From assembly GCA_020847375.1 (NCBI GenBank), contig JADLCB010000021.1:157513-221512 (forward strand): a stretch of DNA of 64,000 nucleotides, in the 5' to 3' direction. Positions within the stretch are counted from its first letter, which is position 1; each line of letters opens with the position of its first letter. Under the pieces are notes generated by a model. It searched no databases. It was not told the origin of the DNA and worked only from the letters and a program-made list of their open reading frames with translations. This DNA comes from Phycisphaerales bacterium (GTDB taxonomy: Bacteria > Planctomycetota > Phycisphaerae > Tepidisphaerales > Tepidisphaeraceae). The position numbers and the translations under genes are program-made. Shown here piece after piece: positions 35,006 through 43,301 of this stretch.

Positions 35006-36199
35006 GTGCCTCCCGTCCCCTACATCCGCCTGGACAGCTCTCATCCAACCGCAGCCCGCGATTGGACAACTCCCGCGCGCGCGCCGACCCATCAACTGAT
35101 TTGTCATGGTTCGACTACCCGCCTTACGGGTTTGGGCCAAAAAACCTGGGCCGATCCTCTGTCAGCCCTGCACTGGATGGCTGGTTATTTCCCCTGTCCC
35201 GGACGATGGATCGGCTATCTCAGTTATGATCTGGGACGCTGGTTTGAAGTGCTGACCACCACAACACCCGACGACCTCGATCTGCCGCTGTTTGCCTTTG
35301 CTTTCGCACCTGATCACAACCCCACGCTGCCTGCTGGGTCGACTGAACCAATTATCCCAGCACCGGCTATCGCTCCAGCGGGGCTTCAGTCTAATTTCTC
35401 GCGATCAGCCTATTTATCCGCTGTCCAGCGCGCAATCGACTACATCGCGGCTGGTGATATTTTTCAGGTTAATCTCGCCCAGCGGCTTAGTCTGCCCACA
35501 ACGCTTCCAGCCCTGTCGATCTACCAGCATCTGCTTACGCATACACCCGCGTGGTATGGTGGACTTCTCGACTTCGGCGATTTTGCCCTGATCTGCAACT
35601 CTCCTGAGCTGTTTTTCCATCTCACGCCTGATCGCCGCGTGACAACCCGGCCGATCAAAGGCACGCGCCCGCGTGCTGCGGAAATGGAAACCGAGTTGAC
35701 GCACAGCCCCAAGGATCAAGCTGAACTAGCCATGATCGTCGATCTGCTGCGCAACGACCTGGGCCGCATTTGCCAGATCGGCAGCATCCACGTCACCCAG
35801 CCGCGCACCATCGAAACGCATCCCACCGTTTACCACGGCGCTGCCACCATCCACGGCCAGCTCCGCAGCGACATCACCTTCGTCGATCTACTACGCGCCA
35901 TTTTCCCCGGCGGCAGTATCACCGGCGCACCCAAAATCCGGGCCATGCAGATTATCGATGAGCTGGAACCACATCGCCGCGGGCCTTACTGCGGCGCAAT
36001 CGGTTATCTGGATCATCGCGGCGCCTGCGCCTTCAACATCGCCATCCGCACCATGATCCTCAAACAAGGTGTTGCCCATATTTCCGTCGGCGGCGGCATC
36101 GTGGCTGACTCCCAGCCCGCCAGCGAATACGATGAAACCCTCGCCAAAGCCCGCGCCCTTCTGGCAGCCCTGGGCGTCAACCTCAACCAAGTGGACTAA
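35006..36199 (+). CDS. pabB: Aminodeoxychorismate synthase component I
   Basis: About 397 residues from GTG 35006 (M-P-P-V-P-Y-I-R-L-D). The frame is open from 34880, but that part overlaps the preceding gene and has no homology-like content. The chorismate-binding domain includes G-D-I-F-Q-V-N-L-A-Q-R, P-I-K-G-T-R-P-R (the lysine at this position distinguishes PabB from anthranilate synthase, which has P-I-A-G-T), L-R-N-D-L-G-R-I and the F-P-G-G-S-I-T-G-A-P-K signature. It aminates chorismate to 4-amino-4-deoxychorismate for folate synthesis, using ammonia from PabA, which is not adjacent. The following MazG-like gene is 70 bp away. Confidence 0.9.
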   Translation: MPPVPYIRLDSSHPTAARDWTTPARAPTHQLICHGSTTRLTGLGQKTWADPLSALHWMAGYFPCPGRWIGYLSYDLGRWFEVLTTTTPDDLDLPLFAFAFAPDHNPTLPAGSTEPIIPAPAIAPAGLQSNFSRSAYLSAVQRAIDYIAAGDIFQVNLAQRLSLPTTLPALSIYQHLLTHTPAWYGGLLDFGDFALICNSPELFFHLTPDRRVTTRPIKGTRPRAAEMETELTHSPKDQAELAMIVDLLRNDLGRICQIGSIHVTQPRTIETHPTVYHGAATIHGQLRSDITFVDLLRAIFPGGSITGAPKIRAMQIIDELEPHRRGPYCGAIGYLDHRGACAFNIAIRTMILKQGVAHISVGGGIVADSQPASEYDETLAKARALLAALGVNLNQVD

Positions 36200-36269
36200 C
36201 CCTCCTGTCTCCACCCGCCGCCGCAACATGGCTATTGTTGCCCGGCTCACCGGCGCTTAAGCTTCCTTG

Positions 36270-36569
36270 ATGCACGAGCTAACCATCGCCCAATTCCAGC
36301 AATTGATCCACGAGCGCTACGAAAAAGTTGACCGGCAGCGTGGCACCGCCAAAACCTGGATGTGGTTCATCGAGGAAATCGGCGAATTGTCCCGCGCCCT
36401 GGCACGCGGAGATGACCCAACCAATATCGAAGAGGAATTTGCCGATGTCTTCGCCTGGTTATGCACGCTGGCCAATATCAACGATGTGGACCTAACCCAA
36501 GCTATCCAGCAAAAATACCTCAGCGACACCCCGCCTGATGGATTCAAATCCGACGGGCCGACCGGCTAA
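36270..36569 (+). CDS. MazG-like nucleotide pyrophosphohydrolase
   Basis: A 99-residue protein of the all-alpha NTP pyrophosphatase type. The metal-binding glutamates of the E-E-x-x-E motif (E35, E36, E39) and of E-E-F-A-D (E55, E56, D59) are present. Its size suits the small MazG-like form, which hydrolyses NTPs to NMPs and may clean up non-canonical nucleotides. ATG at 36270 is favoured over TTG at 36267. It is downstream of pabB on the same strand. Confidence 0.85.
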   Translation: MHELTIAQFQQLIHERYEKVDRQRGTAKTWMWFIEEIGELSRALARGDDPTNIEEEFADVFAWLCTLANINDVDLTQAIQQKYLSDTPPDGFKSDGPTG

Positions 36570-36608
36570 CAGCAGCAAATCACCGGTCTGCCGGCACAAA
36601 GAGCTGTA

Positions 36609-36637
36609 TTGACAGCACAAGCCCCCCCCGATAGCTT
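36609..36637 (+). promoter_or_regulatory. Probable sigma-70 promoter of icd
   Basis: TTGACA at 36609-36614 and TAGCTT at 36632-36637 are 17 bp apart. The start of transcription would be near 36644, giving a leader of about 38 bases before the icd ATG, with AGGAG at 36669-36673 as ribosome-binding site. Confidence 0.6.
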
Positions 36638-36681
36638 TCGTTGTTTCCAAAAAAAGTTACTAATTCTCAGGAGTTTTTTCG

Positions 36682-38010
36682 ATGCCCCAGTTCAAAGATG
36701 TCACCCCGCCGACTGACGGTTCAGCCATTACCATTGCCCATGGCAAGCTGCAGGTCCCTGATCGTCCGGTCATTCCGTTCATCGAAGGCGACGGAACGGG
36801 GCCTGACATCTGGCGTGCCAGTCAGCGCGTTTTCGATGCTGCGGTACAAAAAGCCTATCACGGCAAACGTTCGATCGCCTGGTTTGAGGTGCTGGCTGGC
36901 CAAAAGAGTTTTGACAAGCTCAATACCTGGCTGCCGGATGACACCGTGGAGGCATTCCGGCACTATCTGGTCGGCATTAAAGGCCCGCTGACAACGCCCG
37001 TCGGTGGCGGTATCCGCTCATTGAACGTGGCGTTGCGTCAGATGCTCGACCTGTACGTCTGCCTGCGTCCGGTGCGCTATTTCACCGGCGTGCCCAGCCC
37101 CGTCAAGCATCCGGAAAAGGTTGACATGGTCATCTTCCGCGAAAATACCGAAGACATTTACGCCGGTATTGAATGGGCGGCTGGTACCCCCCAGGCAGCC
37201 AGGACGCTGGAATTCCTCGCCCGCGAATTTCCCAAGGAATTTTCCAAAATCCGTTTCGGCACGGCTGAAAAAACCAAGGAATTTACCTGTCAGGTTTGCC
37301 CGACCGGTCAGGGCAGCAACAGCATCGACGTTGGCATTGGCATTAAACCCGTCAGCAAGGCTGGATCGATGCGCCTGATCGCCTCCGCCATTGAATACGC
37401 CATCAAGCACAAGAAAAAGAGCGTTACCCTGGTGCATAAGGGTAACATCATGAAGTTCACCGAAGGCGCATTCCGCGACTGGGGTTATCAGCTCGCTCGC
37501 GAACAGTTCGGCGCTGTCGAAATCGACGGTGGCCCGTGGTGCCGCATCCCCGATGGCAAACCCGGGGCTGGCCTTGTCATCAAGGATGCGATTGCCGACA
37601 TCACCCTGCAGCAGGTTCTGACCCGCCCGGAGGATTTTGATGTGATCGCCACGCTCAACCTCAACGGCGACTATCTCTCTGATGCCCTGGCGGCCCAGGT
37701 GGGCGGTATTGGCATTGCGCCCGGGGGCAATATCAACTACATCACCGGTCACGCCGTTTTTGAAGCCACCCACGGCACGGCGCCCAAGTACGCCAACAAG
37801 GATGTGGTCAACCCGGGCAGCGTCATCCTTTCCGGCGTCATGATGCTCGAATACATGGGCTGGCAGGAAGCTGCGGATCTGATCACCAGCTCGCTGGAAA
37901 AAGCCATCGCCGCCAAAACGGTCACGTATGATTTTGAACGTCAGATGACCGGCGCTCAAAAGGTGAAAACCAGCGAATTTGCCACGCACATGATCAAACA
38001 CATGGGTTGA
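36682..38010 (+). CDS. icd: NADP-dependent isocitrate dehydrogenase
   Basis: A 442-residue enzyme of the TCA cycle, converting isocitrate to 2-oxoglutarate and CO2 with NADP. It closely follows the E. coli pattern: [10 protein letters not shown] near 35, [10 protein letters not shown] with Ser113 at the phosphorylation position, [22 protein letters not shown], and [20 protein letters not shown] lies eight bases before the ATG. Ser113 implies possible regulation by an AceK-type kinase, but aceK is not in the window. The next gene is 30 bp downstream. Confidence 0.95.
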   Translation: MPQFKDVTPPTDGSAITIAHGKLQVPDRPVIPFIEGDGTGPDIWRASQRVFDAAVQKAYHGKRSIAWFEVLAGQKSFDKLNTWLPDDTVEAFRHYLVGIKGPLTTPVGGGIRSLNVALRQMLDLYVCLRPVRYFTGVPSPVKHPEKVDMVIFRENTEDIYAGIEWAAGTPQAARTLEFLAREFPKEFSKIRFGTAEKTKEFTCQVCPTGQGSNSIDVGIGIKPVSKAGSMRLIASAIEYAIKHKKKSVTLVHKGNIMKFTEGAFRDWGYQLAREQFGAVEIDGGPWCRIPDGKPGAGLVIKDAIADITLQQVLTRPEDFDVIATLNLNGDYLSDALAAQVGGIGIAPGGNINYITGHAVFEATHGTAPKYANKDVVNPGSVILSGVMMLEYMGWQEAADLITSSLEKAIAAKTVTYDFERQMTGAQKVKTSEFATHMIKHMG

Positions 38011-38040
38011 AAGCATTGATGGGATCTCCACGGCAACGGC

Positions 38041-38976
38041 ATGGCCAAACAGCGCAATGATCTGAACGATCGACTGACTTACCTGGCATTGCGCCTGGTT
38101 TCCATGGCCCTGCACTGCTTTCCCGTCAATGCCAATCTGCGCACCGCAGCATTGATCGGCGATATCCTGTTCAGGTTTGATCGCCGCCACCGCCTGCGGG
38201 CGATGGAGCATCTGCGCCGCAGTTTCCCGGAATATTCCCAGGAGCAATGCCTGCAACTGACCCGCCAGAGCATGCAGCATCTGGTCATGCTCGGCGTGGA
38301 AGTCCTCTTCAGCACGCGCCTGATACGCCGGGATTCATGGCGTCGCTACATTCATCTGCATCAACTCGGCGAAGCGCTGGATATTCTTCTGCGCCGCCAA
38401 AGCCCGGTCATTCTGATCACCGGCCACTACGGCAACTGGGAAGTGCTGGGTTACACGCTGGCCACGCTCGGTTTTGAAACCGCCGCTGTCGCCCGGCCGC
38501 TGGACAATCCTTACATCAACCAGTGGCTATTGGGGGTGCGCCAGCAAAAGGGCCAGCGTATTCTTGATAAAAAAGGGGCCACCAGCGAGATCACTGATAT
38601 TCTCGAAACCGGCGGCGCCGTGGCCTTCATCGCTGATCAGAACGCCGGAACCAAGGGGTTGTTCGTCGATTTTTTCGGTCGCAAAGCCAGCACCTACAAA
38701 TCCATCGCCCTATTGGCCATGCGTTATCGCGCTCCGGTCGTTGTGGGATATGGTCAACGATTGAACAATCAATTTGATTTTCGCATCGGGATCAACGACA
38801 TCATCCACCCGCATCAGTGGGATGAGGTTGACGATCCGCTGCGCTACATCACGCAGCGTTATACCACGGCGATTGAAAATTTCATCCGCGAGGATCCCGG
38901 TCAATATCTCTGGGCGCATCGTCGCTGGAAAACCCGCCCCAAAGGCGAACCACCGGCTGAAAATGGTGTGGCCTGA
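38041..38976 (+). CDS. LpxL/HtrB-family lipid A biosynthesis acyltransferase
   Basis: A 311-residue membrane-associated acyltransferase. The catalytic H-x4-E motif is G-H-Y-G-N-W-E (H129, E134), followed by A-R-P-L-D-N-P-Y-I-N and A-D-Q-N-A-G, as in lauroyl/myristoyl acyltransferases. N-terminal hydrophobic residues anchor it to the inner membrane. It is expected to add a secondary acyl chain to Kdo-lipid A (or, less likely, another lysolipid). It follows icd by 30 bp and may be cotranscribed with it. Together with kdsD it supports a lipopolysaccharide-bearing outer membrane. Confidence 0.88.
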   Translation: MAKQRNDLNDRLTYLALRLVSMALHCFPVNANLRTAALIGDILFRFDRRHRLRAMEHLRRSFPEYSQEQCLQLTRQSMQHLVMLGVEVLFSTRLIRRDSWRRYIHLHQLGEALDILLRRQSPVILITGHYGNWEVLGYTLATLGFETAAVARPLDNPYINQWLLGVRQQKGQRILDKKGATSEITDILETGGAVAFIADQNAGTKGLFVDFFGRKASTYKSIALLAMRYRAPVVVGYGQRLNNQFDFRIGINDIIHPHQWDEVDDPLRYITQRYTTAIENFIREDPGQYLWAHRRWKTRPKGEPPAENGVA

Positions 38977-39025
38977 CCCCGCAGGATACTCACGGACAGC
39001 CAACTGCCTTCAATCGCATTCGACG

Positions 39026-39066
39026 AAAAAACCCGCGCTGGCAATCAACGATCACCAGCACGGGTT
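39026..39066 (-). terminator. Rho-independent terminator of the peroxiredoxin gene
   Basis: AACCCGCGCTGG (39030-39041) pairs with CCAGCACGGGTT (39055-39066), 11 of 12 positions. On the minus strand the stem is followed by a T-run (complement of the A-run at 39026-39031). It is 54 bp downstream of the peroxiredoxin stop codon. Confidence 0.75.
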
Positions 39067-39120
39067 CATGATTATTCACCACAGCAACGGGTCGATTGAC
39101 GATTGCCGGATGATTTTGTT

Positions 39121-39723
39121 TCAACCTTGCAGCGCCGCCTCAGCTGCGTGGGCAAAGTAATCCTTGCTCTTGGAGACGTCCGGCTTGATCGTCGATGACC
39201 CGGGATGCCAGTTCGCCGGACAGACTTCGCCATGTTCGCGCACAAACTGAAACGCCTGCAGCGTCCGCAATGTTTCCTCGACACTTCGGCCCACACCCGA
39301 ATTGTTCACCGTCGCATGCTGAATGACACCATCCGGATCGATGATAAACAATCCGCGCAGCGCCACACCATCAGAATTGAGCACACCATAATCGCTGGCC
39401 ATTTGACGGTTCAAATCCGCCAACAGTGGAAATGTCATCCCTTCAATTCCGCCGTTTTTACGCGCTGTCTGCGTCCAGGCCAGATGGCAGTATTTGCTGT
39501 CGATGCTTACCCCGACCACATCCGCACCCAGCTTGCGAAATTGCTCATAGGCATCGGAAAACGCAATGATTTCCGTCGGGCACACGAAGGTGAAATCCAG
39601 CGGATAAAAGAAAACGATCAGCCATTTGCCCTTGAAATCATTCAGACTCAGACGGGTAAACTGACCCTGATGTACCGCATCCAGCTCAAACGCCGGTGCT
39701 GCCTTGCCAACCACAAACGCCAT
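39121..39723 (-). CDS. 2-Cys peroxiredoxin (AhpC/Prx1 type)
   Basis: A 200-residue typical 2-Cys peroxiredoxin. The peroxidatic cysteine is C48 in [10 protein letters not shown] and the resolving cysteine C168 in G-E-V-C-P-A-N-W. It reduces hydrogen peroxide and alkyl peroxides in the cytoplasm, using thioredoxin or a flavoprotein reductase such as AhpF. The ATG at 39723 is selected because AGGAG lies six bases ahead; 24 extra codons are open upstream. A promoter with an inverted repeat over the -10 box precedes the gene (39803-39836), and a terminator follows it. Confidence 0.94.
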   Translation of the reverse strand: MAFVVGKAAPAFELDAVHQGQFTRLSLNDFKGKWLIVFFYPLDFTFVCPTEIIAFSDAYEQFRKLGADVVGVSIDSKYCHLAWTQTARKNGGIEGMTFPLLADLNRQMASDYGVLNSDGVALRGLFIIDPDGVIQHATVNNSGVGRSVEETLRTLQAFQFVREHGEVCPANWHPGSSTIKPDVSKSKDYFAHAAEAALQG

Positions 39724-39802
39724 AAATAACTCCTGTAAATTACGCTGATCGCCGTGCTGAACCGTCAACGGGTTCACCGAGGCACTCTGCTTCACAGCGC
39801 CA

Positions 39803-39836
39803 TTGCATTAGTAGCACCAATGCAAAATTAACACAA
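39803..39836 (-). promoter_or_regulatory. Peroxiredoxin promoter overlapped by an inverted repeat (candidate operator)
   Basis: On the minus strand, TTGTGT (39836-39831) and TACTAA (39813-39808) are 17 bp apart, a plausible sigma-70 promoter about 80 bp upstream of the start codon. A perfect 7-9-7 inverted repeat (TTGCATT at 39803-39809, AATGCAA at 39819-39825) covers the -10 box, the usual geometry for repression. Which regulator binds is unknown; it does not match PerR, Fur or OxyR consensus sites I know. Confidence 0.45.
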
Positions 39837-39979
39837 CCTTCCCAGCCGCCCATCAAGGCACGCTGGAGACGAAATAAAAATCAACTATATTGATAAGGTA
39901 ATTGCCATAAAGAACTTACGGCTTTGTCAGATCAAAACGTCCAACTTTGCTCACCCGACCAGCCCAAGGCAACCAGGCA

Positions 39980-40210
39980 TCACATATCATCCCACGTCGG
40001 CCGACGATCAGGCCCGTCATTGCTCTGCTTGGCGTTTATCGCCTTTTCCGAAAATGGTCTGGCGTAATACCCTTTGCGCGCTACGCTGCTCGTGCCCAGA
40101 CGATTGGGTACATACCCCGTCTCCAGCTTGGAAATCGAACACCCCGCGACCAGTGCACCAAGCCCGATCACAAGCAAACCGCGCACCATGCCTGCTCTGT
40201 TGCTCATCAT
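39980..40210 (-). CDS. Small lipoprotein, hypothetical
   Basis: A 76-residue protein with a lipoprotein signal peptide: positively charged start (M-M-S-N-R-A-G-M-V-R), hydrophobic core L-L-V-I-G-L-G-A-L, and lipobox L-V-A-G-C with the acylated cysteine at about residue 24. The mature part is about 50 residues, basic and Ser/Tyr/Arg-rich, with no recognised domain. It is 87 bp downstream of an SH3b-domain envelope protein on the same strand, so both may serve the cell envelope. Confidence 0.72.
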   Translation of the reverse strand: MMSNRAGMVRGLLVIGLGALVAGCSISKLETGYVPNRLGTSSVARKGYYARPFSEKAINAKQSNDGPDRRPTWDDM

Positions 40211-40297
40211 TCTGTTGAGATTACCAGCTATAACCCAGCCCGTCGAGTCTTGCGACTTGCCTTCGCTCCGACCGTGGCTTTCAGTCTCACCACCGGT

Positions 40298-41623
40298 CTA
40301 TTTTTCGCTGCCAGCGCTGGCTGGTGCCTGGGCAGCAATTACGCTGGGCGGCATGATCGAGGCAACGACTTTCTTGCCCACTTCGTTCACATCCACCGGC
40401 GTAATGGTCGTCGGCGTAATCACGTTCAGATTAAACGTCGGCTCGGTGGTGTTTGTTCCCAGAACGCCCACAAACTGGCCGATATATCCCGCCAGCTCAG
40501 TGCTGTCCGAACGAACATACACCAGCGTCCGGCCCGACTCAGGATCGGTCAGCCGATAAAGGCGGCCTGCCCCACGCTGCAGGCTCGAGGCCCGCAGTGT
40601 CCCCACGGCGGTAAAGACCTGAACCGCGTTATTCTGGATTTGCTCCTGCAATTCCTGCTGTTCAGCTTTCAATGCTGTCTGGCGCGACTCTGTTTCCTCC
40701 TGTTCCTTGCGCACCGCCAGCAGCTCATCCTTGGCCTGCTTGCGAATTTTAAGTGCTGCCAGCCGACCTTCTGCAATGCGCCGCATGGACTCGGGCAACT
40801 CCGTCCCGCCCGCCAGCTTCTCATAACCGCTGGTCAGCTCCTCGATCGGCTGTTGATCAAATGGCAGGGTCTGCATCTGCGTGTAACGCGCTTCCAGGGC
40901 ATTAAACTCCTGACCCGCGGATGTTGTCGATAGCTGCTGATCCGGATTGGCTGGGTTGGCCTGTGTTGTCGCCTGATCGACCGATTCAGCCGCAGCAGCA
41001 TTGTGCTCATCACCCGGCTCAACCGGCGTCGTGCTGATGCCCGCTGAGGCTGCGCCGTTGACCGATTCCGACGCACCGGCATTTGCATGCTGCCCATCGG
41101 TCAGCGCCCGAATCGGAGCCACGAAATCTTTTTTCACATACAGATACGCCCCAGCCGGTGGTTTGATCTGAAAATATTCATCCTGTTCACCGATGATCTC
41201 CACCTCATCGCCATCCATCAGTTTGGTCTGCACCTGACTCTTGAGCGCATTGAGCGACGAACCGGCACGCACCGACAGATCGTTCTTGGTCACCCGCCCG
41301 CGCTTGCCATCGCCATATTGCTGCACGAACGCCTTGGACACATAACTGAACGACCCTTCCGGCGGCAGAATCTTCAACCAGTCAAACTTGATCCCCACCA
41401 CCGTAATCTGCGCCCCTTTTTCCAGACGCATCGTCGCGTAATCACCCTCGCGCGGACCTGAACGGACAAACGTATTGGCGGCGCTGATCTCGCCCAGATA
41501 CTGAAATGGCGCATTGGCCACTTCCGGTGCGGCCGTTTCCTGACCCCAGAGGCTGACCGGTGGTATGAATAAGGTTGAACCCAGAACGGCTGCGGAAAGA
41601 ATTAAAATGCGGCGAGCAGACAT
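40298..41623 (-). CDS. Secreted SH3b-domain protein with coiled coil
   Basis: About 441 residues from the ATG at 41623, chosen because GGAGG lies five bases ahead and the protein then starts with a signal peptide (M-S-A-R-R-I-L-I-L-S-A-A-V-L-G). The frame is open 76 codons further upstream, but that part covers an intergenic region. Two SH3b-like modules follow (N-T-F-V-R-S-G-P ... W-L-K-I-L-P-P; then S-V-R-A-G-S-S ... Y-F-Q-I-K-P-P-A-G-A-Y-L-Y-V). After a Gly/Ala/Asp/Gln-rich linker comes a Gln/Glu-rich coiled coil, then a small C-terminal beta domain. A periplasmic or peptidoglycan-binding role is inferred. Confidence 0.78.
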   Translation of the reverse strand: MSARRILILSAAVLGSTLFIPPVSLWGQETAAPEVANAPFQYLGEISAANTFVRSGPREGDYATMRLEKGAQITVVGIKFDWLKILPPEGSFSYVSKAFVQQYGDGKRGRVTKNDLSVRAGSSLNALKSQVQTKLMDGDEVEIIGEQDEYFQIKPPAGAYLYVKKDFVAPIRALTDGQHANAGASESVNGAASAGISTTPVEPGDEHNAAAAESVDQATTQANPANPDQQLSTTSAGQEFNALEARYTQMQTLPFDQQPIEELTSGYEKLAGGTELPESMRRIAEGRLAALKIRKQAKDELLAVRKEQEETESRQTALKAEQQELQEQIQNNAVQVFTAVGTLRASSLQRGAGRLYRLTDPESGRTLVYVRSDSTELAGYIGQFVGVLGTNTTEPTFNLNVITPTTITPVDVNEVGKKVVASIMPPSVIAAQAPASAGSEK

Positions 41624-41818
41624 AAGCACCTCCATGTGCGACTCGGCCCATTCCTGTTTTCGATCCGGCGCACCCTTGCCGGTCGGGGCCTTCGTAATGG
41701 TTTCTTTCTTGCACGACTGACGCACGTCAACCGTGCAATGATCTCCCCGGTACGCGCTACAAAATAACAACTCCATCAGGGAAGTAAAGCAGGTTTTGCG
41801 CATTCCCGCCTGATTCTG

Positions 41819-41961
41819 CAGGGCAAACGCAAGTAGGCGTCCGACAGGCAATCTCTTACGAGCCGCGACCGTCAGGGAGCGGTTTTTGAGCCGATCACCG
41901 CAACCTGACGGTCGCGGCTCGTTAATACATCAACCCTCGCGGGCTACTTGCGATTGCCCTG
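41819..41961. repeat. 143-bp nested inverted-repeat element (REP/MITE-like)
   Basis: The inner arms ACGAGCCGCGACCGTCAGG (41858-41876) and its exact complement at 41904-41922 are a perfect 19-bp inverted repeat; GCGGT and ACCGC extend pairing towards the loop. The outer arms CAGGGCAAACGCAAGTAG (41819-41836) and CTACTTGCGATTGCCCTG (41944-41961) pair at 17 of 18 positions. The element lies in the 427-bp gap between divergent genes and ends 89 bp before the next ATG. It carries no gene. A mobile palindromic (REPIN- or MITE-like) element is the best guess; I see no second copy in the window. Confidence 0.75.
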
Positions 41962-42050
41962 CCGTCCAGAGATTCTGTCGCGATTGTCCCTGTCGCCAGT
42001 CCGCCAACTGCATTAAGATGGACTCGTTCGCCCAGAGCAGGAGTCGCACT

Positions 42051-42446
42051 ATGCCGATCCAGATGGAATTGCAGCGCATCATCATCTCTGAGATGCAGGA
42101 TCGACAGATCATTGTTCTCAAGGAAGTGGACGGTCTGCGCACCTTACCCATCGTCATTCATTCCACCGAAGCCTACGCGATTGACCGGCGCCTCAAGGGG
42201 ATCACCCTGCCCCGGCCGCTCACCCATGAGCTGCTGGCCAGCGTCATCGAAAAAATGGGCGGCCAGGTGGAACGCATCGACATTCATACCCTCGTCGATG
42301 CCATTTTTTTCGCCCACATTGTCATCCGCCAGAACGACCAGCTTCTGGAAATCGACTCCCGCCCCAGCGATGCCATCGCCCTGGGTATCGCGACCATGGT
42401 TCCGATCTACGTTGCTGAACAAGTCCTGGAACAAGCCAGTACCTGA
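42051..42446 (+). CDS. Bifunctional nuclease family protein (DUF151)
   Basis: A 131-residue protein. The ATG at 42051 follows AGGAG by seven bases, and the 55 codons of open frame upstream are not coding-like. The DUF151 pattern is clear: M-E-L-Q-R-I-I-I-S-E near the start, I-V-L-K-E-V-D-G-x-R-x-L-P-I-V-I near 21, R-P-L-T-H-E-L-L, and the C-terminal S-R-P-S-D-A-I-A-L-G. Members have been reported with DNase/RNase activity in plants and are conserved in many bacteria with little functional data. It is divergent from the SH3b gene across the nested inverted repeat. Confidence 0.9.
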   Translation: MPIQMELQRIIISEMQDRQIIVLKEVDGLRTLPIVIHSTEAYAIDRRLKGITLPRPLTHELLASVIEKMGGQVERIDIHTLVDAIFFAHIVIRQNDQLLEIDSRPSDAIALGIATMVPIYVAEQVLEQAST

Positions 42447-42499
42447 TCCCATCTGAAGCTGATTCAATCGCATCGGCGCAAATCTGATCAAACCCAATC

Positions 42500-43120
42500 T
42501 CAAAGTTTCAGCCGATAACGACATTTTTCATGATCGCCGCGCTGATACAGCTCATGCTCAAGCGGAACCTTCACCACATCAACCAGCTTCGCCCCCAGCA
42601 ACTGGCAGGTACGTCGCGAAGCCTGATTATCGGGATTGGTGGTGATCCACATCTCCTTGAGACCATGCGCCCTGGCCAGCGGCACGAGCAGTTGCACCGA
42701 CCGCTGCGCATAATGCCGCCCGCGAAACGGCTGATAGACATGATATCCCACATGCCCGTAATACTCGTGAATATCCTGCGTCCAACCGATGCGCAGGCTG
42801 ACTTCACCGGCTATTTCCATCCGTCCGATCGGCTGACTTGACTGCATCCAGAAGTGATACGTCGGCACCCGCCGACCGAACGGATCTCCCTCCTGCAAAC
42901 CGTCGGGATAGCGATGAATCCGCTGCAGCAGAGACTCGCGGGTGATATTCCTCACCTCCGACTGACATTCCACCTCCAGTTCCCGCCGACAGGCTTCCAG
43001 CACTGACTCGATATGGCGTTCAGCCGGTCGCACCAGCTCCAGATCGCCATCCACCAGGCTGCCCGGATCGTGGCGATGAAACGTGGAGGATGAAAATAAT
43101 CGTCTGACGCTGATCCGCAT
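42500..43120 (-). CDS. GNAT-family N-acetyltransferase
   Basis: A 206-residue protein with a GNAT fold in its second half: Y-Y-G-H-V-G-Y-H-V-Y-Q-P-F-R-G-R-H-Y-A (acetyl-CoA-binding region, R-G-x-x-x-A), then N-P-D-N-Q-A-S-R-R-T-C-Q-L-L-G-A-K-L. It resembles the RimJ/RimL-like group acting on proteins or small amines. The substrate is unknown. It is convergent with the bifunctional nuclease gene. The N-terminal 30 residues are not part of the fold and the start could lie slightly downstream. Confidence 0.82.
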   Translation of the reverse strand: MRISVRRLFSSSTFHRHDPGSLVDGDLELVRPAERHIESVLEACRRELEVECQSEVRNITRESLLQRIHRYPDGLQEGDPFGRRVPTYHFWMQSSQPIGRMEIAGEVSLRIGWTQDIHEYYGHVGYHVYQPFRGRHYAQRSVQLLVPLARAHGLKEMWITTNPDNQASRRTCQLLGAKLVDVVKVPLEHELYQRGDHEKCRYRLKL

Positions 43121-43301
43121 GACAAGCCTCGGCTACCCGCGTGCCAACAACGCCTGCACTGTTTCACGACCGAAAAATCAGCTCTAAACCAGCCGCTGAT
43201 ATGGTAACATACTCAAAACTCATTGAGATTGGACGGGCATCATAACGCGCAACGCCATAACCTTGAATCCAACCCGGATCATCACATACCGAGGTACGCA
43301 C

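Noticed and set aside
37018..38280. Long minus-strand frame (420 codons) opposite icd
   Set aside because: It lies antisense to icd, whose protein is clearly conserved; the frame is a shadow produced by GC-rich codon structure.
41624..41851. Upstream extension of the SH3b protein
   Set aside because: The frame is open, but a good Shine-Dalgarno and a signal peptide place the start at 41623; the extension covers the non-coding repeat region.
41886..42050. 55-codon upstream extension of the bifunctional nuclease family gene
   Set aside because: It overlaps the inverted-repeat element, is Cys/Arg/Ser-rich, and the family starts at the ATG with AGGAG ahead at 42051.
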